Below the pieces are notes generated by a model that was not told the origin of the DNA, searched no databases, and saw only the letters and a program-made list of their open reading frames with translations. A stretch of DNA of 64,000 nucleotides from Gonocerus acuteangulatus (taxonomy: Eukaryota; Arthropoda; Insecta; Hemiptera; Coreidae), in assembly GCA_946811695.1 (NCBI GenBank), contig OX328123.1, forward strand, positions 124,049,896 through 124,113,895. Reading direction: 5' to 3'. Positions within the stretch are counted from its first letter, which is position 1. Each line of letters begins with the position of its first letter. This document shows, piece by piece, positions 44,370 through 54,600 of the stretch. The position numbers and the translations under genes were made by a program.

Positions 44370-45320
44370 AATGTTAAAGAATATTACATAGGTATAAACT
44401 CGGATGTTGGTGGTTCATGTTCACAGGAATTCCAACAGAATAAACGAAGTTTTTTTTATTTTATTTTAGGAATAGAGACATGAAAACATCACGTTTGTTT
44501 AAAGTCTTGCCAAAATGTTTGTGGAGAATATTCGGTGCGCTTATGCAAAACTTATGAATAAACTTCACAGTGCATCAACACTGAAATATAAATATTTTTT
44601 ACTTTATTCATTATTTGCAGCTACTAGTATATCGTAATCTGTAACAAAATATATTTTTTCTCTACATAATGCAAGAGTTTCCTATTTGTTCAACTTAATT
44701 ATTTTTAAATATTAATATTTAGATATTTTATTTTTATTAATTTCCAATACATTATGAAACTGAGAGACAATCTCAGTTCTGAGTAAACTGTTGGAACGAT
44801 AATTGAATTTTACAACTTTTATGAAATTCGGCAGTTAGCAGAATATGTTTTGGAAGAGAAGTGATTCTCGAAGATTTTACTCTAACGGGACTTTGTTCTT
44901 AATATCAACTTTTTGAACAGTTATTGCGCTTTGAAAAAAAAAAAAAAAAAACACATGATGAACATTGAGAGTGCATTAGCCTGAAAGCGAATTTAATCCT
45001 GATTTAAAAAAAAGCAAAGTAACAATTTTAGGAATAACTAATCTTGAGGGAAGCCTGAAAGTCGAGATGAATTCGTGCCTTCGGTCGAGGGTTCGATTCC
45101 AACTAGTAGATAACCTGTCCAAAAAATCTCAGTTGTGTATATAATTAAACGTTAAAATTTAAATAAATAATTTCTTTCCTTCGTACTCAACTACCTCTCC
45201 TTCTAAACAAAGCGTGACCTCTATTTTGGATAGAAAAATAAAGTAATCTTTAGATAACCTGTTCCGAAATCCCTGTCATTAATAAAAGGACGCTAAAATA
45301 AAAATCTTCATAATTAATAA
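44370..45320. other. intergenic with a SINE fragment
   Basis: At 45065-45180 the plus strand carries TCGAGGGTTCGATTCC, then TAGTAGATAACCTGTCC and AACGTTAAAATTTAAATA. This is the 3' part of the second tRNA-like SINE family. Otherwise AT-rich with no gene seen. Confidence 0.5.
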
Positions 45321-45321
45321 C

Positions 45322-45534
45322 AATAGGATTTATAGCCAACGGCCATAGCCACGTTGAATGCACCGATTCCCATAGATCACCGAAGTTAAGCAGCGTCGGG
45401 CGTGGTCAGTACCTGAATGGGTGACCGACCACGTGCTGTTGGCATTAGAAAAGGGTGGCAACCTGTAGATAGGCCGTCGCTAATGGCCAAGATGTAGGTG
45501 CGCCGTTAAAAAGGGAAAAAAATAGGATTTATAG
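45322..45534 (+). mobile_element. 5S rRNA-derived SINE with 14-bp target-site duplication
   Basis: AATAGGATTTATAG at 45322-45335 is repeated at 45521-45534. The 5S head (GCCAACGGCCATAGCCACG, GATCACCGAAGTTAAGCAGC) is followed by the GGGTGGCAACCTGTAGATAG body. The tail module CGCTAATGGCCAAGATGTAG..GCGCCGT ends the element, with a short impure A tail. Confidence 0.95.
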
Positions 45535-45689
45535 GTGTAAACGAATAATATTTAATTACATTACATTATTATATAGAATTAAAGTACTATGGGCTAAAAA
45601 AAATCAAGATTTTTCCTTCTAATCAAAAATTCAAAGTGGAAGAGAACAAAGGAAAGAATTTATCTATTTAAATTTTTTCATCCACTTTA

Positions 45690-45885
45690 TGTACATACAT
45701 AGAGAGTAGATAAGTAAGAGTTTTTGGACGGTGTATCTACAGGTAGTCACTCTTTTCTAGCCAGGACTGGACAGATGCCTTTTCTTTGTTTGAAAGAAAA
45801 GCCTGCACCTATAGTGGATTGGCATGAAGAGCACTCGCCTTACTACTCACAGCCACCGGGCCTCCCCATAGGAAATACATTTAGA
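45690..45885 (-). mobile_element. second tRNA-like SINE family, copy
   Basis: On the minus strand GGAGGCCCGGTGGCTGTGAG and CACTATAGGTGCAGGC are followed by the AAAGAAAAGGCATCTGTCC region. CTGGCTAGAAAAGAGTGACT and a run ending in the GTAGATACACCGTCC segment complete it. The order matches the 22.3, 31.5 and 35.4 kb copies. Confidence 0.6.
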
Positions 45886-45889
45886 ATAC

Positions 45890-47735
45890 ACAATATATTT
45901 ACCAATTCTCTTTGTTGAATTTCTAATACACTCATCCCATTGTTTACGCTGACATGTTGCAATTTTGTCTTTATCTCCCTCCTTATTTACTGGCAAATTC
46001 ATAATGCGGCGGGCCTTCCACGGTCATGAGTATTGGATATTTAGTACTATTCACATTTACACTACGCCATTTTTATCCTACCAGTTGCCTGGGTAACTGG
46101 CAACTAAACTTCACATGTATACTCATTAATAAATGATAGATTGGCTTTAAGTGGTTAAGAATATCAAATTTTTTAGGAATAATAATAATTCTCCTTCAGG
46201 AAATAAAGGAACGCAGTACTTAGCTTTATTTGCCAGTTACAATACAAAATTCATACCTATTTTTATTTAGTTAAACGCTTGTCTTGTACACGCGATTATA
46301 AATTTGTTAATACTTGGAGAATGGTGTTGAATATGTGATGTGCAAGAATTTTAAAGTAAGTAAAGTAAATTTCTCAATGCATGTCACCATTGGAAGACCA
46401 GAGATAAGCATACGACATGAATAATTTAACAACACATTTAAAGCATCTAACTTACTCCTGAGGAGTCTTATAGACGTCATAAGACTCCTTTATCATTCGG
46501 CTGGAACACGATTTTCGTACGAGCTACAAGCCACGAAAGAACCGGACCTTCAAATGTCTTGTGTTATTACGTATTTGTCTGATTACGCTCTATCGTCGCC
46601 AAAAATGGCCACATTTTGATGAAATTCGACACAAAAATATATTGTCTAAAACAAAAAATCAAGTCTTAATAATAGCCCACTCGCTTCGCGAATTTTTGAT
46701 GAAATTCGAGAGGTTTCATAGCAATTCGTCTTTCCATTTGGAGTTGATAGGCTTGATGATACAAGTTTTACAAGTCGTTTGATGTGGGATCAAATGAAAG
46801 TATATATTTTCGTTTATCGTTTTCCAATAGTTCAGAAAAATATGGTACTTCAATTTCGGGTATTCTAAAAATTAATTTCCTATAGAAATATTTACACGGA
46901 AATTAGGATAGGACCACCTTACTCAGAGAGAAGAGCGCTTGAAGTTCCGAAAGTGTTGATTTTGTCTCACTGGAGATGCTAACCCTTTTTCAGGTTTTTA
47001 TAAATAGGCATCAATGGAGCTTATTTTTTCTTAATGTTTGTAAAATCGTGTTTAAGAACAAACAAAAGTCGAGAAACCGAGAGACGTCCTTCCTGTTTAA
47101 TATCGACAATGGCTCTTTCTGTGTATGAGGATCATTTTAACTCAAAAATCGACTTGCCCTTTGCAATTTCATTCTAGTAGGGTTTTTATAATTTTTGAAC
47201 CGCAAAATTTATAAATTTAAGTTTCCATAAAAAATACTGAACATTTTGAAAGTAAAATATTAAAAATTCTTATTTTAAGATTAAGATTCTCAAAAATTAC
47301 ACAAACTTTTCAATGATTTTATAAAATCAGAAGGGTCGATTAATAAGGGCAGATGGTCAAAGAGAGCCTGAAAAGTTTTACCTCAACCAAGCACCATGCT
47401 CGACACATCACCTGAAGGAGCATTGTGTCCAGTAGGGACGGGGGTGCATTGAGGTAAAATGTCCGATTAGAAGTTCCATAAGGTCTCCAGAGTCCTTGAA
47501 GGACCATGAGGACAGCTTTGTCATGTTCAAATAATACACGTTTCCCCTAGTGGGTGAAGCCATATGAAGTGATCCACGGTAGGTAGCTTGACCATTTCTA
47601 ATTTATTTTTATGTTTTTACAAAACAAACTGGGAGTCCAAAACAGATTTTTTCTTAAATTTTATCTTTCACCATTTATGTGTGGAGGCCAGTTTTGTTTT
47701 GAATCACGTAGCGATTTTTCGCTTTGAAGACGTTT
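45890..47735. other. intergenic with a decayed dispersed-repeat fragment
   Basis: Around 46585-46640 the words AAAATGGCC and TTTTGATGAAATTCG recall the repeat at 17220-17260, so part of that family continues here. Open frames at 46561-46782 and 47588-47881 have no recognised content. Confidence 0.45.
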
Positions 47736-47909
47736 GCGTTAAATTGATTATTTCTGGACTACATCATGCTACAAGATTGGAACTGGCACCATTATTTTCA
47801 ATACTCTCTCCCCTCCAATACTATTTCATAGCCATAATTTCCTATGCAACTCTTACTAGTCTCAATGGTCTCCAAAGTTGAGAGAATTTTCGAAATTCCG
47901 GTTTTTGTA

Positions 47910-47996
47910 AAGGTTGAGATTGTTTTTTTTTTATTTATTTTTTTGTTTTTTTACGGCGCATCTACATCTAGGTCATTAGCGCCAAGGTTGAGATTG
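47910..47996 (-). mobile_element. tail-only SINE insertion with 13-bp target-site duplication
   Basis: AAGGTTGAGATTG at 47910-47922 and 47984-47996 flanks only the 3' module (minus strand GGCGCTAATGACCTAGATGT..GCGCCGT) and its A-rich tail. No SINE head is present. Confidence 0.9.
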
Positions 47997-48354
47997 TATA
48001 TCTCAAATGGGACTGGATAAAAATCCGTGATTTTTACACATTATATAGGCCTTTGAAATTTCGATTTTTTAAATTTTTATAATTTCCATCCATGGTCCAG
48101 TCCATCCATGATAACCAAAATTTCAAAAATCATAACTTGGTTCAGAGTCAAATACCAATATTTGAAATTTTTTACTCATCTTTGCTATCATATAGGACAA
48201 CAAAATGTGTAAAAATCATTGATTTTTAGCCAGTCTCATCTGAGATATACAACCTCAAACTTTACAAAAATTTAAAAAAATCTAAATTTTAAAAATTCAG
48301 AAAACATTAAGGAGTGAGATACACTCCATAATATGCCACTACGCAATGATATGT

Positions 48355-49076
48355 TACAGTAGAACCTCTCATATCCGACCGTGACGGGGCCGGGCCATGG
48401 TCGGAGGAAAAAAGAGTTATAAAAGCAGCCATATTGTACAGTACTTACTGTAATAAACTTTATAGTAATTGTAAAACTGTTGCTATATATAGTTCTAAAA
48501 TTTACTCTCTTGTAAAGATGAACAAAATTTAAGCATACTCTATTTAAAGAATTCAGTTGTGGATTTTTGTTTTATTTGTCTAAGATTATTTATCTTGACT
48601 TTGTGGAAGCGTCCCTCCACTTTTTTGCCTACAATACATCCATTGCAGTTGCATTCGAATGTTGCTCGATTTATTTCATCGCTACGTCGAAGGCATCCTT
48701 AGCAGCAAAATGACTCACTACGTCTTCTCTCGATGGGTTCGTATTCATCAGAGTCGATTTCTTCGTCCACGGTTTTGATCTGCACAACAGCAATGATTTG
48801 AGCATTCTTGAGATTTTCATTGGTAACTTCTGAAACATCAGCTTCAACAAGTTACTCTTCGTTAACAAACATTGAACAGTACAAGATTACAGCACTTTTC
48901 ACATCATCAACAATCACTGTAGAACTGAGTTTTTGACAGGAAAACAAAGCATAGTGTAGATGAATCACTCTTTCAAGTCTGAACAGGCTCGTCAAAGGGA
49001 CGCGTGTGAATCACAGACGGTCGGATATCGGGAGGAGCCGGTTATGGGAAGAACAAAAATGAGAGGTTCTACTGTA
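48355..49076. mobile_element. pogo/Tigger-type DNA transposon, internally deleted
   Basis: TA flanks both ends. The terminal inverted repeats read CAGTAGAACCTCTCATATCC on the left and, inverted, CAGTAGAACCTCTCATTTTT on the right. Subterminal GACCG/CGGTC words recur. A minus-strand open stretch (48671-48868) may be a remnant of the C-terminal transposase region, with serine/aspartate-rich sequence, but is not intact. Confidence 0.85.
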
Positions 49077-49320
49077 CTACAAAAAAAAAATATTAACTCT
49101 AATATATGAAGTTCACCTTCATGGTTTTTCTTAAAAGTTGTTTTAAAATTTCTTAATTTTTGACTCTCAACTTGGGAGACCATTTAAACTGGTAAGATTT
49201 GCATAGGGAATTATGGCTATGAAACAGTATTGGAGAGGAGAGAGTATTGAAAAAAATTATGCCTGTTCCAATCAATCTCATACCACCTCCAAATTATTTT
49301 TGGTAATAATAATTATTCAG

Positions 49321-49589
49321 TCTGTCTAATTAGGAGTAGAAAACCACATTTGGAAGAATTCAATCACACAGTTATCTCAGGGGCAGTACTATGTGGATTG
49401 TTTGGAACAATATCTGTGATAACCTTAATATCGATGTTATGTTCGATGTATGTTGATCATCGAAGAGCCCAGATGTGGACTTCCAGAATACCATACAGCG
49501 CGAATCTTATCCGGAGTTCAGACTGTTACAGGAAGTTTTGCAATACCTGTAGTAACCAAACCAAATTAAAAGTCTGTCTACTTACTTAG
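49321..49589 (+). CDS. candidate terminal exon with one membrane segment
   Basis: After TAATTATTCAG the phase-1 frame is open for 88 codons to a TAG. It encodes a hydrophobic helix (VISGAVLCGLFGTISVITLI) followed by a basic, Cys-containing tail (CYRKFCNTC). No upstream exon can be placed, because the sequence just upstream is the foldback element. It may be a chance frame. Confidence 0.25.
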
Positions 49590-49599
49590 TAGGGGTCCC

Positions 49600-51489
49600 T
49601 CCCCCCTGAGCAATATTTACTTATGCCTTCAACATGATGTTTTCACATAAATTCTGTTCTACTTTCATACCAATTTAGAGATTAAAGAATCTAAAGAAAT
49701 AAACATACTTCTAGAATGGTAAGTTCAAGAAAACGTCCAGTTTCATGTATATTTATTTATTTTTCTTCTTTCTATACAATAGAATAGAGAAAGAAAACAT
49801 TGTTTTGAAAATGATGACGAAAAAATATAAAAACAATAATATTTTAACAATCATAAATACTGTTAAATAACAATGATGTTTAAAAGAGAGTAAAACCTTT
49901 GCAATAGCATTAAAATATTTAAATCATAATGACTAGACTTTAAATAAACTTTACTTTTCACAAATAACATGTCCAATTTATAATAACATCGTAATTATAT
50001 AGGTAAAATTATCAGTGTAACAGAGACTAATCTAAGTGAGAACAGATTTAAATAAATAAGATTAATCACAATAAAGCCCATTTTAACATTTATAATTAAT
50101 AAATACTTTATTTGAAATATAGTCTTAAATTATGGTTACAACTATTCAGGAAATTGAGCGTTTATTACCCCTAGAAAGACATGAATTTTTGATTACAACA
50201 ATTGTGAGAATTGAAAATGAATACAAACTAAATATTTAATTAATATTGTGGTGAACTGAAGAGTACTTCCACTCATACTCAGAAAATGCATAATAATTAT
50301 TTTGTTGGAAAAAATACAATATTAAAAAATATCTTAAAAGTGAATGAGCTGAAAAATAGTTGTAACTTAATGGTAAAGGTTGTCAAAAAAATATTGTGTA
50401 CTTATAATTCCTATTCACACGAGGTCATTTATATTGTGATCATATTAATTTGTCGTTAATGTAAGGCAGCGGATTATAATAAAAAATGTCTTTTTACACA
50501 AGGATGTTCCGCTGGGAAGAAAAAGCAATTATTGCTGTTAGAATGTGATATTGCTACATAAGAAAAATTTTATATTGCACAAGAAAAATGTATTAAACAA
50601 ATTGAAACAGTAAAAAAATAAAACTTAGTACCCCAATAAATCTTAAAAATTAAAGGAAAATGTATAAGTGGAAATACTGTTATGAATTACGTTTAAAAAA
50701 TTGTTTGTACTAAATAAAAATCTTAAAATGATATCTCTTTTAAGATACTTTTCTACTTGCTGAGGCAAATCAAAACCAATTCACATTAAAATAAACTAAT
50801 GAAAATACCATAAAAATTACTTTCAAATGAAAGCTTGTTCTGACTAATAGACAGCGTCTAGCTTAGACTAAAAGCTGGAACTTTGACTAGAAAAACATTT
50901 GATATGTGTCTTTAATACAATAATTGTAATCGTAAGAAACAAAATGCAAGGAAATGGCATTAGTGAAACATAATTAATAAATTAACTATAAAAAATATCA
51001 AACATTTAAAAGTTACTAAAAATAACAGTAATAATTCCATAATAAATAACTGGCAATCGACACTACATAAGACAAGCATGAATGCCTCAGCTAGCTAGTT
51101 ATACTGCGAAATTGGTCATATTTTTATAGAAATAACTATATTATGAATTTTCAAGCCATGAAGCATAAAGCAAGGAATTTAAAACATAAAATCAGTATAA
51201 TCAAATAAATATATAAATTTTAAAAATTATGAAATTTTTTAATGATTTACATTTAATATAAAGGTTCTTAATAAAACTGTCTTCATAATTATGTCAATAA
51301 ATGTTCTTTTTTTTTAAAAAATCCTTAAGAAAGGAGGCATAATTGTTTTAATTTACTTATATAAAACTAATACAAACAACTCAAATATGGAAGTATTTAA
51401 GTAACACTATTAACAGCCAGTTTCAGTTCAGTAACCATTCAATCTCCATTCATAACAAATACAAAAATGATTAATTCAATGTATTCAAT
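49600..51489 (-). other. probable 3' UTR and downstream region of DNAJC16
   Basis: Extremely AT-rich, free of recognisable transposons, and directly downstream of the DNAJC16 stop. Several AATAAA signals exist on the minus strand (for example at about 49752). The true cleavage site cannot be fixed from sequence. Confidence 0.4.
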
Positions 51490-51621
51490 TCACTTTGGAC
51501 TAAAATCTGGCCAATAGTTCAGGTAGTATCTGTGGGTCATGCCTTCAAACAAACGGTCCAGCCAATTCGGCAGCCCATCGAGAAGATTTTCAACGTATAT
51601 AACCTCGTCAAATTTCATTCC
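51490..51621 (-). CDS. DNAJC16: DNAJC16 terminal exon
   Basis: GMKFDEVIYVENLLDGLPNW, then LDRLFEGMTHRYYLNYWPDF, SPK and TGA. The WLDRLFEG..RYY signature near the C-terminus is the clearest match to the DNAJC16 family. Confidence 0.88.
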   Translation of the reverse strand, partial: GMKFDEVIYVENLLDGLPNWLDRLFEGMTHRYYLNYWPDFSPK

Positions 51622-54600
51622 CTGCAACATAAGAAAAAGTAATAATCAAATTAACATATACAAACTGAACATAGAATTAATTACGATTGTAACTATAGAT
51701 TTTAATCCCCCTAAAAAAATACAAAATGGGTTGAGAACTAAAGATGAGGCCTGCCAACATTTTTAACAATTCACAAACTTTTCTTATGTTGCATACATTT
51801 AGCTATGTAGCTAAGAATCTTATAAAAAGAAACAATGAGGGATCTACCCACAAATACTTCTAAAAAACGCAAAAAATGAAAATTGAAGTGAAGGAGATGA
51901 AAAGGTGATTCCAACAATAAAGACCCTGCTCCACCATGGATGTTTATGAGCTAAAAGTCTTGATACAGAGAGTGTCATAGGCTAGGGTCAATTTCCCTGT
52001 TGGGAATAGCTTGTATCATGGATATGTCTAAAGGGGGCATAATGAGTTATCCACACAATTTCTTATTCATCTGCTTGAAATTACACTGAAACTAAATCCA
52101 CTGATTTAATCTCCAATGATTTTACATCATAGCCTATGAAAATTTGATGGTTTTGATTAGTGCGATAACCACGCGGGTTAGTTGCCATAGCAACGGAACC
52201 TTCATGTACCATCGTTCGGACGTAGACGAAGCGTTACAGTTTTTGCGCCACACTAGGCCATAGCTAATAAATATCCATGTCAAAAATGATGGTGAATTTA
52301 TGCTTATGAAGACGATAAAGGGGTAACAGGCAACACACCCAAGCTTAAATGGGAAGATCATTGTTCTAATCTCAGCCTAGAGAGTATTTAAAGTAAAGGG
52401 TTGAAAATTTAACTACTGAAGATATGTACATCCTCTTTGTGGTTTAATAGATTAAATTCTAGTAGAGGTATACTGTGAGCCTTATAATAACATGGAGCAT
52501 TGGCATAGACTTAGACTAGGCAGTCTGAAGCTTTGGCTCTTTTCGGTGAATTATTTTACTATGCTGTCATATGAAGTCTGGAACTGTAATTGGCAACACA
52601 CCTGAGAATAGAATGGGAGGATAAAAAGGTTGCGTTGGATAAAAGCCCGGAAGTATTGCTTATTGAAATGGTCAGAAGAAGGAAGTATTAAGTCTTTGTA
52701 TATTTACTTACATTTTCTGGCTTGTGGCCTTGTTCAACATCTGACAAATCACTTTCAGAGGTAGAGTCTTCAAATCCCATGAAGGAGCCAGCAGAACCTA
52801 GTCTTGTTTGCCTATGCATGATTTTCTTCATTCTCTATAATCAATAGAGCACAAGTCAAAATTTGAGCACAAAACAAAACCATTTAAAAATAATTATAGG
52901 TAATCCTCCGGTTTTGTTGCTTGTCAAAAAATAAATAAATTGAAAAATAAAAGCCAAGAGATTAAGTCATTCATGCCACAAATATTTCTGAACTTTCTCT
53001 ATAAATGTATTTAAAGAATAAGGTGATGTAGCACAGTGTTACCTTATTTAGTGGTCTTTAAAGAGCTCAATATCGGCGGATTTCACGCCAGTTCAAATAT
53101 CGACACTTTGCGGTCTAGGCAGCAATGCACCATTGATGGTTTCCAAGAAATTTAAATCCTCTTTTTTATGGGTATAAGTAAAATATAAACTCTCCCAATA
53201 AATCCTGAATGTCTCAGTCATAGATGTGTCCAGAATACTCATTGCAATTAACAAATAGTGGTCATAAAAAATTCATTCTACCAGTTTACGTAAAAGAATA
53301 AACTTTATATTATATATTTTAATATTTTATATTCTTATTATTTAATTGAAAATAAAATTTAAAAAAATCATTTAAGTTTTTTTTAACATATTTCTTTTTT
53401 AATTTCAAAACATAATGGAAGAGATTTATTCAAAAATTCCAATTATTTAACTAAACATTTTTCATCCTCTTTTTTGATGTAGGGCGCTGGACCGCCATCG
53501 ACAGATTTACAAACTTGTATTTATTTTTTTAACCGAATTATATCCACTTTATATACCACATGCCTTGGGGAAAGGATAACCACAGTCGAGTTAACATGTA
53601 CGCAGGCTGTGGGAAACGAGTACCCGCGAACTAGATCACTTGTCTGGAAGCCATAGAGTATGGGTGCCGCAGACGAGTTAACTAGTCAAGAGGCCCTAAA
53701 GGGTTAATATTGAATTCTCCAGAATCACTTTATGTATTAAAAAATATAAACTAAATATATTATTAATAAAAATACGTTTAGAATATAAGGAAAATATTCT
53801 GAACAAATAATAAATTCATATCAAAGTCGACATCCAAATCAGAAATTAAAAACAATTTGCTTCATTTTCATTTAAAGACTTAATCATATTATAAGTATTG
53901 TTAGGATTTACTACCATTGTCAAGAAATTTTACAAGAGAGCATATATTTTGAACATCATAGCAGAAATATTGATACTGCGAACTAGGTCAAATAATTATA
54001 AGTGTCAAAAATTATACTTTTAAAAATATAAGTGCCAAAAATTATACTTTTAAAATTGAACATACGTCATTAGCTTTTGAAGTTCCTTCAGGGTGTTTTG
54101 CATGATACATGCAAAAATATTTTCGAAGGCCATTCAAAGCCAGAACAGTACCAATACAATTCTTTGGATTGATGCTTAACTCGCGAGGTTCAGGAAGGCT
54201 CTGAGAGAGTACTTCAGTATACCAAGCTAGCCCACGTTTGTCCAAGTTTAGGGTTGCAAACAGCAAAGTTTTATTTCTGAAAAAACAAATCACACATGAA
54301 AAAAGCAGAGGTTTTCACTTTATTAGAAAATTTTAGTCACGCCATTATATTATTAAATACCACTGCTTAGGAGACTTCTCTGTATTATTTTTGCAATTAA
54401 ACCTCCAAATCAAGAAAATAATTAATTAATGTTAACCAGAAAGGGACCAAGCGAAGAATCAAGAGTCATTATTCCGAATCAATATAAGCGGAATTCGTAA
54501 TACAATTTGACTAACTGAACATGTTGTTAACAGCTCATTACAAATATAAGTTTTTCTTTTTTCTTGTGGCCGATCCTCCAAAAGCCGTAAAATTTTCTCA

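Larger units (their letters stand above)
47740..49300. mobile_element. foldback element carrying two nested insertions
   Basis: Outer arms: 47785-47890 (CAATACTCTCTCCCCTCCAA, CATAGCCATAATTTCC, AATGGTCTCC, AGTTGAGAG) is inverted at about 49155-49260. Inner arms: 47900-48060 (GTTGAGATTGTATATCTC, GTGATTTTTACACATT) is inverted at 48185-48270. A SINE tail is inserted in the left inner arm and a pogo-type element at 48357-49074. No transposase for the foldback itself is visible. Confidence 0.7.
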
